64,000 nucleotides of DNA from Nitratireductor sp. XY-223 (GCF_004959855.1 NZ_SPNT01000001.1:496001-560000); one strand, 5' to 3'. Shown: positions 45,002 through 53,809, counted from the stretch's first letter. The notes: generated by a model from the letters alone, not told the origin. Program-made: numbers and translations.

Positions 45002-45635
45002 CCTGCTCGATCACAACATCCAATGGGCCACCGAAAAACGGCGTCAGGACCCGGACTATTTCAGCCGGCTTTCGGCCCTGCAGCGCCCGGATTACCTGTG
45101 GATCGGCTGTTCCGACAGCCGCGTGCCGGCCAATGTGATCACCGGGCTGGAACCCGGCGAGGTGTTCGTACACCGCAATGTCGCGAATCTTGTGCACCGG
45201 GGCGACATAAACCTCTTGTCAGTTCTTGAATATGCCGTGGAAAGCCTTGAAATCAAACATATAATCGTGTGTGGGCACTATGGATGCGGCGGCGTGCGCG
45301 CGGCGATGGACGGCCACCGGCACGGCCTGATCGATCACTGGCTGCAACCGATCAGGGATACCGCCGACCGGAGGGCTGGGGAACTTGAAAAGGTCGGCGA
45401 CCCCGAAACGCGGCTCAACCGGCTCTGCGAGATGAGCATCGCGGCGCAGGTGGAAAGCCTGTCAAGGACGCCGATCATCCGTTCGGCCTGGAGCCGGGGA
45501 AAGGACCTTGCCATCCACGGCTGGGTCTACGGCCTCAGCGACGGCCTGCTGCGCGACCTGGAATGCGGGTGCGACGGGCTTGCCGGCCCGCGGGCCGAAG
45601 TTGAGGGCAAGTGGGTCGGTCAGGGACATGCCTGA
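44991..45635 (+). CDS. Beta-class carbonic anhydrase
   Basis: The 214-residue enzyme interconverts CO2 and bicarbonate. Zinc ligands Cys40, His96 and Cys99 and the Asp42-Arg44 dyad (CSDSR; CGHYGCGG) are all present, so it should be active. The ATG at 44991 overlaps the hemerythrin-like gene by 11 bases. It probably follows the nar transcript. A link to pH or bicarbonate balance during nitrate respiration is speculation. Confidence 0.95.
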   Translation: MLSDLLDHNIQWATEKRRQDPDYFSRLSALQRPDYLWIGCSDSRVPANVITGLEPGEVFVHRNVANLVHRGDINLLSVLEYAVESLEIKHIIVCGHYGCGGVRAAMDGHRHGLIDHWLQPIRDTADRRAGELEKVGDPETRLNRLCEMSIAAQVESLSRTPIIRSAWSRGKDLAIHGWVYGLSDGLLRDLECGCDGLAGPRAEVEGKWVGQGHA

Positions 45636-45728
45636 TCCGGTCTTGGCAGGCGCCCGGTCCGGCGACATATTGGCCACTATGCCGCTGCGCCCGAATGTGC
45701 AAGGTATTGTGAGAAAACGGAGTTCCGG

Positions 45729-46277
45729 ATGACCAGCCAAACCGCGCACCGCCTTGCGGCGATCCGCTTCGGCAAGGACTTTCACGTGGACGGCGTGTTT
45801 GACGCGGCGATCGCCGCGCTGCGCGCCGACGGCGTTCGCGTCGCCGGTTTCGTTCAGCGGGAGACGGTGGACCCGACAAGCTGCTGCGACATCACCTATC
45901 TAGAGGACGTGACCACGGGAGACCGGCACCGGATCTCGCAGGCGCTGGGCGCCGGCTCGCGCGGCTGCAAGCTCGATCCGCAGGCGCTGGCCGGCGTTTG
46001 CGGCGACCTCATCGGAACGCTCGACAGGAGTGTCGATCTCCTCGTCCTCAACCGTTTCGGCAAGGGCGAATCCGACGGCCACGGCTTCCGGACGGTCATC
46101 GAAAAGGCGCTTGATCTCGGCATTCCCGTGCTGACCGCCGTGCGCGACACCTATGCGCCGGCCTTCGAGGAATTCGCCGGCGATCTGGCTTTACTGCTGC
46201 CGGCGGAGGCTGATGCGGTCGCCGAATGGGGCAGGGCAGCGGCAGACGGGCGCCCGGAACGCAGCACCGCCGCCTGA
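45729..46277 (+). CDS. DUF2478 family protein
   Basis: The 182-residue protein fits DUF2478, a P-loop-like family found with molybdenum enzymes. Clear features are GVFDAAIAALRADGVRVAGFVQRE near the start and DLLVLNRFGKGESDGHGFR mid-protein. Its function is unproved; a part in molybdenum cofactor handling for NarG is suggested by its neighbours. The last 127 bases are antisense to the hydrolase gene at 46151. The 93-base gap before it holds nothing I recognise. Confidence 0.85.
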   Translation: MTSQTAHRLAAIRFGKDFHVDGVFDAAIAALRADGVRVAGFVQRETVDPTSCCDITYLEDVTTGDRHRISQALGAGSRGCKLDPQALAGVCGDLIGTLDRSVDLLVLNRFGKGESDGHGFRTVIEKALDLGIPVLTAVRDTYAPAFEEFAGDLALLLPAEADAVAEWGRAAADGRPERSTAA

Positions 46278-47203
46278 CCCAGCAGGAAGTCTCTCGCCTC
46301 GACGGCGCTTTCCTCGGGCCGTTCGACATGCAGCATGTGCCCCATGTGCTCGAAGATCTTCAGCTTCGAGCCGGAAACATCTCCCGCGATTCGCCGGCCG
46401 GCTTCAAGCGGCACGATCCTGTCCTGGCGGCCCCAGAGGAAAAGCGACGGCAATGCGAGCGCGTTCAGTCCTGTGACGTCCCGATGGTGTGCCATGTCGT
46501 TCATGACGAGGGACAGCATTGCGCCGCGATTGGGCGCATAGCGCAGCAGTCGAAACTGCCGGTCGATCGCGGCATCGGACAGGGCCGATCTTTCGAAAAA
46601 GAAATTCTTGTGCTGAAACGCGCCGAAAAGCGGCCGGCTCCAGAAGTTGCGCAACGCCCTTTTGCCAAGCGGACCCAGCGCAAGCCGAGCAATGGCAGGA
46701 GGAACGCTGAGGCCGTCTTCGGCCTTGTAGCCGCCCGGCGCCACCAGAACCATCGCCTTGGCATCGTGCGGGTTGGCGACCACGTAGCGCAACACCGTCT
46801 CACCGCCGAATGAATGGCCGGCGATGCAGAAATCCTTCAGGCCGATGGCATCGACAAAATCTTTCAGGGAAACGGCCAGGCGTTCCGTGCTGTAGGTACC
46901 GTCAGGGTAGGGGTCCGACAGGCCGTGTCCCGGCAGATCCACAGCAACGAGGCGGAAATCCGCCGCCAGCGTTTTCGCCCAGCCGTCCCATGCGGAAAGG
47001 GAATCGCCGCCGCCATGGACGAGAAGGAGCGTCGGTTTTTGACGATCTCCGTGTTCCCGGTAGTTCAGTTTCATCCCGCCCGGCAATCTTGCGCTTGAAA
47101 ATTCAAACGCTTTGACGGCTTCGTGGGAGAGGCTGCCGGAAAAAAGCCCGAACCATGCGATCAGGAATAAGGCTGCGATGATGCCGAGCAGAAGCAACGT
47201 CAT
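46151..47203 (-). CDS. Alpha/beta hydrolase with N-terminal membrane anchor
   Basis: The 350-residue protein opens with a hydrophobic helix (about 1-22), then an alpha/beta-hydrolase fold: oxyanion VHGGGDSLSAW (about 63-73), nucleophile elbow GHSFGG and late GHMLHVERPEE around the catalytic His. The last 40 residues are a Ser/Ala-rich tail encoded antisense to the DUF2478 gene and are outside the fold. The ATG at 47203 overlaps the upstream small membrane gene as ATGA. The hydrolase substrate is unknown. Confidence 0.85.
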   Translation of the reverse strand: MTLLLLGIIAALFLIAWFGLFSGSLSHEAVKAFEFSSARLPGGMKLNYREHGDRQKPTLLLVHGGGDSLSAWDGWAKTLAADFRLVAVDLPGHGLSDPYPDGTYSTERLAVSLKDFVDAIGLKDFCIAGHSFGGETVLRYVVANPHDAKAMVLVAPGGYKAEDGLSVPPAIARLALGPLGKRALRNFWSRPLFGAFQHKNFFFERSALSDAAIDRQFRLLRYAPNRGAMLSLVMNDMAHHRDVTGLNALALPSLFLWGRQDRIVPLEAGRRIAGDVSGSKLKIFEHMGHMLHVERPEESAVEARDFLLGQAAVLRSGRPSAAALPHSATASASAGSSKARSPANSSKAGA

Positions 47204-47568
47204 GTCCGGCGTCCCGAAAGATGGCCGCGCACCGATGCCGTGAACGACAGGGCAATGGCGACGGCACCGATTACAAACCCGATAAAGGCCTTGGCCGGAA
47301 TGGAAATCAGAAAATCGGCTGCCATGCACACGCGCATGCCCCACAGGTTCCCTCTCGTCATGAACGCCATCATCGCAACGAAGGCGACCGCGTACCCGAT
47401 CAGCGTGTAGAGCAATAGGGACGGCGTGATGCTGCCGACCGAGACGGTCCCGGTCGCGAAGGCGATGTAGAAGCCGGTGGCCAGCAGCAATTTCAGAACA
47501 TAAAGCCCGACAATGATCTTGAGATTGAGCGGCAGCCTGGATTGGGTGAGCGGTTGGGTCATTGTCAT
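47200..47568 (-). CDS. Small membrane protein, no recognised family
   Basis: The 122-residue protein has about four hydrophobic segments (LKIIVGLYVLKLLLATGFYIAF; LLLYTLIGYAVAFVAMMAFM; LISIPAKAFIGFVIGAVAIAL). It starts at 47568, preceded by AGGAGAAGAAA. It lies between the dehalogenase pseudogene and the alpha/beta hydrolase in an apparent three-gene minus-strand operon. I cannot assign a function. Confidence 0.75.
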   Translation of the reverse strand: MTMTQPLTQSRLPLNLKIIVGLYVLKLLLATGFYIAFATGTVSVGSITPSLLLYTLIGYAVAFVAMMAFMTRGNLWGMRVCMAADFLISIPAKAFIGFVIGAVAIALSFTASVRGHLSGRRT

Positions 47569-47600
47569 TTTCTTCTCCTGCACTGGTTCGAGTTGCGCGA

Positions 47601-48551
47601 TCACACGCGTTTCAGCCATTCGGACAGGCCTTGCCCGATTTCATTCGGGTAGGTTTCCTGAACGAAGTGCCCGCCGGTGCCGAGATAAACCGACTCCAGG
47701 TTTTGCAGCGAGCCCTGAAGCATCTAGGCGAGCTGCATCGGAATGATCGCGCCGGGATCGACATGGAACATGAGCTTCGGGAAGGTCGTCGTCGGCAGCC
47801 ACTCGCTGTTGGCCTTGACGACTTCATGGACATCCGCCGGTTCACCGGCGACCGGGATTTCGCGCGGCCAGTCCAGCAGGATCCTGCGGCTCTCGACCGT
47901 CGGATAGTAGCGGTTGTATTCCGCCATGATCTCGTCGGGAAGGGGCGCGTCGGGATTGTCGTTGCGCAGGAACTGATCGATGAAGAAGTTGTTTTCCATG
48001 ATCAGTTTCTCGCCGGCTCCCGGGGTCTTGATGTTGCGCAGAAACTCCTCGAAACGGCCGAGCGATTCGTAGCTCGGTATCGGATGGAAGGGCGGCGCCA
48101 TGGCCTCCATGAAACACACCGCCGAGACCCGGTCCGGGCGGGTGCGGGCGTAGTGCCAGCCCAGGGCCGATCCCCAGTCGTGGATCACCAGAACGGCATC
48201 GCGGATATCCATCTCGTCGAGGAAGGCATGGAGATGCGCGGCGGTATCGACATAGGTGTTTTCGAGTTTCGGCTTGGCACTGTCGCCCATGCCGATCAGG
48301 TCGGGCGCGATTGCCCTGTGGGTTCCGGAAACATGGGGAATGATGTTGCGCCACAGAAACGACGACGTCGGATTGCCGTGCAGGAAGACGACAGGCCGGC
48401 CGGCACCGGCATCGACATAGGCGATGTCATTGCCGAGCACGGTGCGGACCTTCTTTTGAGGCAGTGTCGTTGAAGCGAAGGACCGGGCGTCCGGGAGGGC
48501 GGTTAGCACGGCGGCGGCCGCGGCTGATTTGAGCAGTGTTCGGCGGTTCAT
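47601..48551 (-). pseudogene. Haloalkane dehalogenase with in-frame TAG stop before the catalytic histidine
   Basis: A 317-codon reading frame encodes a haloalkane dehalogenase with a Tat-like leader (MNRRTLLKSAAAAAV). Halide-site Asn60 (HGNPTSSFLW) and nucleophile Asp125 with Trp126 (VIHDWGSALGW) are in place. Codon 276 is TAG at 47724-47726; translation stops at 275 residues. The same frame continues for 40 codons and encodes a perfect family C-terminus, including GGHFVQE with the catalytic His and ending EWLKRV. The break therefore removes the active-site base. A single CAG-to-TAG change would explain it. It could instead be a sequencing error or readthrough. Confidence 0.85.
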
Positions 48552-48625
48552 TGTTGACCCCTTGTGTTGACCGCAGTCACTCTATGGGTAAAATTTGCAC
48601 CTGTATGGCACTGAAAATGAACAAA

Positions 48626-48645
48626 GTGGTTCAAAAATTGACCAC
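48626..48645. promoter_or_regulatory. Candidate LysR operator in the dehalogenase/LysR divergent region
   Basis: GTGGT-N10-ACCAC, with inner CAA/TTG partly symmetric, lies 25 bases before the LysR ATG in the 118-base gap between the dehalogenase pseudogene and the regulator. Position and AT-rich centre suit a LysR site. Only the outer five bases are perfect. Confidence 0.35.
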
Positions 48646-48669
48646 AGCCAGAATTATGAGGACTGTCGG

Positions 48670-49569
48670 ATGGTCGCACCGGACTGGGAGCAGATGCCCT
48701 ATTTTCTTGCCGTTGCCCGCACGGGCAGCTTGCGGGCCGCCGCGGCTGAACTGAACACGGCGCACGGTACGGTCAACCGGCATATCAGGGCCCTGGAGGC
48801 GACCTACGGCGTTCAGCTCTTCCAGCGGACACGCTCGGGCCTGGAACTCTCTTCGGCCGGCCGGGCGCTGGTGCCGATCGCGCAAGACGCCGAAACGCTC
48901 TTTCTCGGTGCGCGGCGCCGGCTGCAGGGGCTGGACCGGCAGGAAGCGGGCGCGGTGCGTTTTTCAATGACCGGCGTGATGGCCTACGAAATCGTCTCCC
49001 CCATCCTCGTGCGTTTCTTCGACGAATATCCGGAGATCGATCTGGAGATCCACGTCAGCGACCGGTTCGAGGACATCAACCGCCTCGAGACGGATGTGTC
49101 GCTGCGCTACACGGACGAGGTCCGCGACGCGGACGTAGTGGCTAGAAAGCTGTATCCGATGGCGCTGGCGCCCTATGCCAGCCGCGCCTATCTCGAACGG
49201 CACCTGCCGAATGCGGGGCCGGAGGGGGAGGGGCTGCACTGGATCGGCTGGGACGAGATCAACCGGTCGCCGGACTGGGTCAGGCAGACGTCGTTTCCGA
49301 AAGCGCAGGTGCGCCACGCGACCACCGATCACGTCTTGCAGCTCAGCCTGCTGCGCCGCGGGTTCGGCATGGTCAACACATCCGTCTACTTTGAATCCAT
49401 CTATCCCGAGCTGGTGCGTGTTCCGGGCGGCGATATCACCCTGGAACGTTCACTGTGGCTGCTGTTGCATTCGGACCTCAGGCGCACGACCCGGGTGCGG
49501 CGCTTTGTCGACTACCTCGCCGACGCCCTTAAAGCGATGCGGCCGCAATTGCAGGGGGAACTCGCCTAG
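48670..49569 (+). CDS. LysR-family transcriptional regulator
   Basis: The 299-residue protein has an N-terminal HTH (FLAVARTGSLRAAAAELNTAHGTVNRHI) and a LysR effector domain of the VtrA/GcvA-like kind. The start at 48670 has GAGGACTGTCGG upstream; a longer frame from 48595 lacks one. It is divergent from the dehalogenase/hydrolase genes and presumably regulated them. Convergent with the orphan TRAP-type gene downstream. Confidence 0.92.
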   Translation: MVAPDWEQMPYFLAVARTGSLRAAAAELNTAHGTVNRHIRALEATYGVQLFQRTRSGLELSSAGRALVPIAQDAETLFLGARRRLQGLDRQEAGAVRFSMTGVMAYEIVSPILVRFFDEYPEIDLEIHVSDRFEDINRLETDVSLRYTDEVRDADVVARKLYPMALAPYASRAYLERHLPNAGPEGEGLHWIGWDEINRSPDWVRQTSFPKAQVRHATTDHVLQLSLLRRGFGMVNTSVYFESIYPELVRVPGGDITLERSLWLLLHSDLRRTTRVRRFVDYLADALKAMRPQLQGELA

Positions 49570-49602
49570 GATTTGGTAACACGGCGCGGTTCCGGTTGCG
49601 CC

Positions 49603-50538
49603 TTACCCGCCCGCAAGGTCCTCGTCGAACAGGCCGATCAGCCTTGCATCGAACTGCCCGCGGGTTTTGGCGACCTCGTCCTTTGTCGCATCGACGAAAG
49701 CGAGCCTTTGATCGCCATGGAGTTCGGCGATCTCGACGCCCTCGGCAACCAGTTTCTCAGCGCAGACCGTGTCGTCCTCGTCGGCGAAACCGCGCTGTGC
49801 GACGGTCGCCTTGCGCAGGGCCCGCTGCACGCCCTCCCTGAAGTCGGACGGCCAGGCGTTCACGGCATCCTTGTTGAAAAGCACCATGGCGACGCCGATG
49901 AGGTGGCGGGTCAGGGTGATGTATTTGTGGTGCGCGTGGAGCCCGAAATTATAAATGTTGGTGAGCGGGTTTTCCTGCGCGTCGACCGTGCCGTCGGCGA
50001 CCGCCGCCGGAAGGTCGCGCACGTCAATGGTCTTCGGCTCGAAGCCGAGCGCCCGGAAGACGCGCTGATGATTGTCATTGGCAAGCGTGCGGATCTTCAG
50101 GCCCGCGCAGTCCGGCGGCGCGAGGATCGGCCCTTTCCCGTTCGAGATGTGGCGGAAGCCGTTGTCCCAGAAATCGAGCACCGCATAGCCAGTCTTTTCC
50201 CGCATCAGCCCGGCCAGTTCGCGCCCCAGCGCGCCGTCGAGCACCGCGTAGGCCCTGGCCCGGTCGGGAACGATGAAATGCTGGTCGAATATGCCGAGTT
50301 CCGGCACCCGCGACGCAAGGTAGCTGGAGGAGAAGTAGCAGGCGTCGAGGGAGCCGGATTCCACCATGTCCAAAAGGTCGGAGGCTTTCCGGCCACGCTC
50401 GATGATGTTGGCGTCGAAGGAAAAATCGACGGTGCCGCCGAGTTCCTCGGACAGAGCCTTGCCGAAGACATGACCGGCGCGGGTGTGCACCGACGCCGGC
50501 CCCTGGTAGCCGCCGAACTTCAGCGGGATGGCGGCCAT
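49603..50538 (-). CDS. TRAP-type (DctP family) solute-binding protein without signal peptide
   Basis: The 311-residue protein is a full-length DctP-fold solute-binding domain: ASVHTRAGHVFGKAL near residue 16, the Arg-bearing LKIRTLAND (about 147), and the family's VDAQENPLTNIYNF (about 185). It begins directly with the domain. No signal peptide, twin-arginine or lipoprotein motif precedes it, and upstream sequence belongs to the Gfo/Idh gene, to which it is coupled by TGATG. No TRAP DctQ/DctM genes are near. It is predicted to be cytoplasmic, which is unusual. Confidence 0.88.
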   Translation of the reverse strand: MAAIPLKFGGYQGPASVHTRAGHVFGKALSEELGGTVDFSFDANIIERGRKASDLLDMVESGSLDACYFSSSYLASRVPELGIFDQHFIVPDRARAYAVLDGALGRELAGLMREKTGYAVLDFWDNGFRHISNGKGPILAPPDCAGLKIRTLANDNHQRVFRALGFEPKTIDVRDLPAAVADGTVDAQENPLTNIYNFGLHAHHKYITLTRHLIGVAMVLFNKDAVNAWPSDFREGVQRALRKATVAQRGFADEDDTVCAEKLVAEGVEIAELHGDQRLAFVDATKDEVAKTRGQFDARLIGLFDEDLAGG

Positions 50539-51668
50539 CAGACAAGTTCCCGCATGAGCTCGTCCGGGTCGGCGGGCAGTTCGACGGGCCGGCCGCGCCT
50601 GGCCGACAGGTCCATCGCCATCGTCAGAAGCAGGTTGTTGTGGCCGTCCGTCGCCGTGGCATGCGGCGTGCGCTGGCCGGTATAGATGCGCTGGTACCAG
50701 GCGTTGGTCTCCTCGCGCATCGGTCCCCAGAGCTGGTTGTCGTGCAGGTCGCCGGGCGGGTAGCTGGTCAGGAAGTCGACATGGCGCGGGGCGCCCGGAT
50801 CGAAGCCCTCCGGCGCGTAGCCGGCCCCTTGCGCGACTTCCGTCGCCAGCACGACGTCGCGGTGCGTGTCCTCGATGTCGATGACGCCCTTGGTGCCGAC
50901 AATGCCGATCTCGATGCCGTAGACGGCGCCTGGCCAGACCACCGGCAGCGCCCAGGAAATGTTCATGCTCCAGATCGTCCCGTCATCCATGGTGAAGATG
51001 CCGAAGGTGGAATCCTTGGTGCCCCATTTGCCGAGCGCGGCATCGCAGGACTGGGCATAGACGGAAACCGGCGTCTTTCCCTCCATCAGCCACATGCACA
51101 TGTCGAGGCTGTGGGTGCCGGAGACGACCATCGGCGTCAGGTTCGCGCGGTCCTGGGTGCGGCTGACGGTGGCGATCGGCACCATGCGGTTCATGAAGGC
51201 GCGGGTGACGACGGAGGTCACGTCGCCGATCTGGCCGGTGACCAGCCGTTCCTTGACCGCCAGGAAGCGGCGGCGGAAGCGTTGCGTATAGCCGACAACC
51301 GCATCGACGCCCGCAGCATTGATCGCGTCGAGGATCTGCTGCGACTGGCGCGCGTCGGTCGCCAGCGGCTTTTCGATGAAGAGATCAAGGCCGCGTTCGA
51401 CGGCGGCAAGGGTCGGGTCTGTGTGGAAATTCTCGTCCGTCGCAATGATGGCGGCGGTGACTTCGGGCCGGGCGAGCAGCTCGCGGAAATCCGTGGTGAA
51501 AAAATCGGCCTTCACATCGTCGCGCAGCTTTTCGCCGATATCGGACTTGATATCGCACAGGCCGATCCAGCCGACGCCGGGATAGGCGCGCGCCAGTTCC
51601 GCGCGAATGCGGCCGATTGTGCCGCAGCCGATGATCGCCAGTCCGATTTCCTTTTTCTTCTCAGTCAC
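50538..51668 (-). CDS. Gfo/Idh/MocA family oxidoreductase
   Basis: The 376-residue NAD(P)-dependent dehydrogenase has Rossmann motif IIGCGTIGRIR (about 11-21), EKPLAT (about 100-105) and a C-terminal beta-sheet domain. It oxidises or reduces a polyol, inositol-like or sugar-acid substrate by family precedent. The start is GTG 51668 with GGAGG upstream, overlapping tctA by 8 bases. It shares the motif THRDVVL with the second Gfo/Idh protein at 55969. It probably acts on the compound brought in by the neighbouring tripartite transporter. Confidence 0.93.
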   Translation of the reverse strand: MTEKKKEIGLAIIGCGTIGRIRAELARAYPGVGWIGLCDIKSDIGEKLRDDVKADFFTTDFRELLARPEVTAAIIATDENFHTDPTLAAVERGLDLFIEKPLATDARQSQQILDAINAAGVDAVVGYTQRFRRRFLAVKERLVTGQIGDVTSVVTRAFMNRMVPIATVSRTQDRANLTPMVVSGTHSLDMCMWLMEGKTPVSVYAQSCDAALGKWGTKDSTFGIFTMDDGTIWSMNISWALPVVWPGAVYGIEIGIVGTKGVIDIEDTHRDVVLATEVAQGAGYAPEGFDPGAPRHVDFLTSYPPGDLHDNQLWGPMREETNAWYQRIYTGQRTPHATATDGHNNLLLTMAMDLSARRGRPVELPADPDELMRELV

Positions 51669-53157
51669 CAACACCTCCAACCGAGTTTCTGTTGCGCCGC
51701 GCGCGGATGAGGCCCTCGGCGAAGATCACGCAAAGGGCGATAAGCAGGAACGTGCCGAAATATTGCGACAGCACGAAGCCGAAGGACTTGTCCTCGAAGA
51801 GCAGCATGGCGCGCCGCAGGTTCTCGTCTGCAAGGGGCCCGAGGATGACGCCGAGAACGACCGGCGCGGTCGGGAATCGGAACGCATGCAGGACATAGCC
51901 GGCGATGCCGGCGCCGAACATGACCCACACGTCGAACATGCTGAGCCGCACCGCATAGGCGCCGATGACGCAGATCGGGATGATCAGCGGCAGGAGCAGT
52001 CCGCGCGGCAGGCTGAAGAGTTTGACGCAGGGTTTGATCAGCGCGATCGCCGCGCCGTACATCAGGATGTTGGCGACGATCAGCGCCGAATAGATGAAGT
52101 AGATGAGGCCGGGGTGATCGATCTCGATGGTCGGCCCGACGACGATGTTCTTCAGGGTCAGGGCGGCGAGCAGCGCCGCGGCGGCGGCATTGCCGGGAAT
52201 GCCGAGCGCCAGCATGGGCAGCATCGAGCCGCCGATATTGGCGTTGTTGGCGACCTCCGCGCTGACGATCGCCTCGTAGCTGCCCTTACCCCATTTCTTC
52301 CGTTCCTCGGGTTTCGCCCGGCGCCGTCCGATATCATAGGACAGGAACGACGCAACATTGGCGCCGGCGCCCGGAATGGCGCCGATGAGGGTGCCGATGA
52401 TGCCGGACCGCACGGCGGTGCGAAAATAGCGCAGAAGCATGCTGAAGGAGGGAAGCACCCGGCCGACTTCCGAAGGAATGGAGTAGTGCTCGCGCTGCGG
52501 CAGGACCCGCAGAACCTCGGCAAGGCCGAACAGGCCGATGAGCACGGCGACATAGTTGATGCCGTCCATCAGCTCTAGCGTCCCGAAGGTGAAGCGCGGC
52601 ACGCCGTGAATGGGATCGATGCCGACAAAGGCGACGAGCAGGCCGAGCCAGCCGGCGATCCAGCCCTTGAGCGGCAGGCTGCCGGCGGACATCGAGCCGC
52701 TGACGGTGATGCCGATGACAGCGAGCAGGAACATCTCCCAGGACCTGAAATGCAGGGCGAAGGCAAGGATCAGCGGAATGAAGCCGATGAGCAGCAGAAT
52801 GCCGACCCAGTTGCCGATGAAGGAGGCGCCGATGGCAATGCCCAGCGCCTTGCCGCCTTCGCCTCGGCGGGCAAGCTGGTGCCCCTCGATCATGGTCGGC
52901 ACCGCATCCGGTGTGCCCGGGATGTTGATCAGCACGGCGGATATCGCCCCGCCGAAGACACTGCCGGTATAGACACCGAGCATGAAGGAAATTGCCGTCG
53001 CCTGGTCCATGCTGGCCGACAGGCCGATAAGAAGGGCCATCGCCATGGTGGTGGAAAGGCCTGGCATCGCGCCCCAGACGATGCCGAGCGAAACGCCGGC
53101 AAGGGTGACGAGGAGGATGTAAGGCGTCAGCGCCTGAAGAATGGATTCAAGCATCAT
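51661..53157 (-). CDS. tctA: Tripartite tricarboxylate transporter large permease
   Basis: The 498-residue protein has about eleven hydrophobic segments and TctA-family patterns (GMLVG-like WGAMPGLSTTMAMALL near 30-43; FGGAISAVLINIPGTPDA; GIPGNAAAAALLAAL). It forms the main membrane channel with TctB and takes solute from TctC. Typical substrates are citrate and other carboxylates. It lies three bases after tctB. Confidence 0.95.
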   Translation of the reverse strand: MMLESILQALTPYILLVTLAGVSLGIVWGAMPGLSTTMAMALLIGLSASMDQATAISFMLGVYTGSVFGGAISAVLINIPGTPDAVPTMIEGHQLARRGEGGKALGIAIGASFIGNWVGILLLIGFIPLILAFALHFRSWEMFLLAVIGITVSGSMSAGSLPLKGWIAGWLGLLVAFVGIDPIHGVPRFTFGTLELMDGINYVAVLIGLFGLAEVLRVLPQREHYSIPSEVGRVLPSFSMLLRYFRTAVRSGIIGTLIGAIPGAGANVASFLSYDIGRRRAKPEERKKWGKGSYEAIVSAEVANNANIGGSMLPMLALGIPGNAAAAALLAALTLKNIVVGPTIEIDHPGLIYFIYSALIVANILMYGAAIALIKPCVKLFSLPRGLLLPLIIPICVIGAYAVRLSMFDVWVMFGAGIAGYVLHAFRFPTAPVVLGVILGPLADENLRRAMLLFEDKSFGFVLSQYFGTFLLIALCVIFAEGLIRARRNRNSVGGVGD

Positions 53158-53160
53158 CGG

Positions 53161-53706
53161 TCAGATCGATCCCGGCAGAGGAATAACGAAGACATAGCGA
53201 AAGGCTGCGGCAAGCAGCGTGATCCAGACGGCCGAGACGACAAGGCATTTCCAGATGGCGCCGGTCCAGAAGATCGTCAGGATCACGGTCAGAAATACGA
53301 TCGTGATGACCTCGAAGCCGCCATAGCCGAGTTCCAGACCGGCAATGATCGTCGAGTACTCGAAATTCAGATATTGCAGCGCCAGGAGATAGGCGCCAAT
53401 GAAGGCGGCCAGCATCGCCGTGCGCACATGTTCGGGTTTCTCGTCCTCAACCGTCGTGGCGCCGGCCGCTCGTCGGCGGATCGCCATGGCGCCGAGGATC
53501 AGAGCCATCACGCACAGGCTGCCCGCCGTCAGGAACGGCAAAAGGCCCGGCGTGGTCGAAAGGGACCCCGGATTCGACAGGCGCACGCTTTCGACCATGA
53601 TCCATAGTGAGAGCGCCACCAGGAATCCTGCCGCGATTATGTCCTGCAGGGGTGTCGCGAAGCCGGCGTGCTCGTCCTCGCCGGCGAACTTTTGCTGTTC
53701 GGTCAT
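53161..53706 (-). CDS. tctB: Tripartite tricarboxylate transporter small membrane subunit
   Basis: The 181-residue protein has four hydrophobic segments and the TctB-type spacing (DIIAAGFLVALSLWIMVESVRL; GALGAMAIRRRA; TAMLAAFIGAYLLAL). It pairs with the large subunit TctA that follows. A terminator-like hairpin precedes it and separates it from the binding-protein gene. Confidence 0.92.
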   Translation of the reverse strand: MTEQQKFAGEDEHAGFATPLQDIIAAGFLVALSLWIMVESVRLSNPGSLSTTPGLLPFLTAGSLCVMALILGAMAIRRRAAGATTVEDEKPEHVRTAMLAAFIGAYLLALQYLNFEYSTIIAGLELGYGGFEVITIVFLTVILTIFWTGAIWKCLVVSAVWITLLAAAFRYVFVIPLPGSI

Positions 53707-53721
53707 GCCGCTTTGTCCAGA

Positions 53722-53765
53722 AATTTAAAATGTGGCGGAACCGGATACCGTGTTCCGGTCCCGCC
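53722..53765 (-). terminator. Terminator/attenuator hairpin after the tctC gene
   Basis: On the minus strand a 12-bp stem with one G-T pair (GGCGGGACCGGA / TCCGGTTCCGCC, 8-base loop, 53734-53765) is followed by ACATTTTAAATT. It lies about 45 bases past the tctC stop and before tctB. Partial termination here would give more binding protein than membrane subunits. Confidence 0.65.
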
Positions 53766-53809
53766 GTATCACGTGATGCGGTGTGGGCGATGCCCCGCGC
53801 CGCGGTCTG

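Noticed and set aside
49570-49602. Terminator between convergent LysR and TRAP-type genes
   Set aside because: Only a 5-bp stem (GGCGC/GCGCC) without a T-run; too weak to call.
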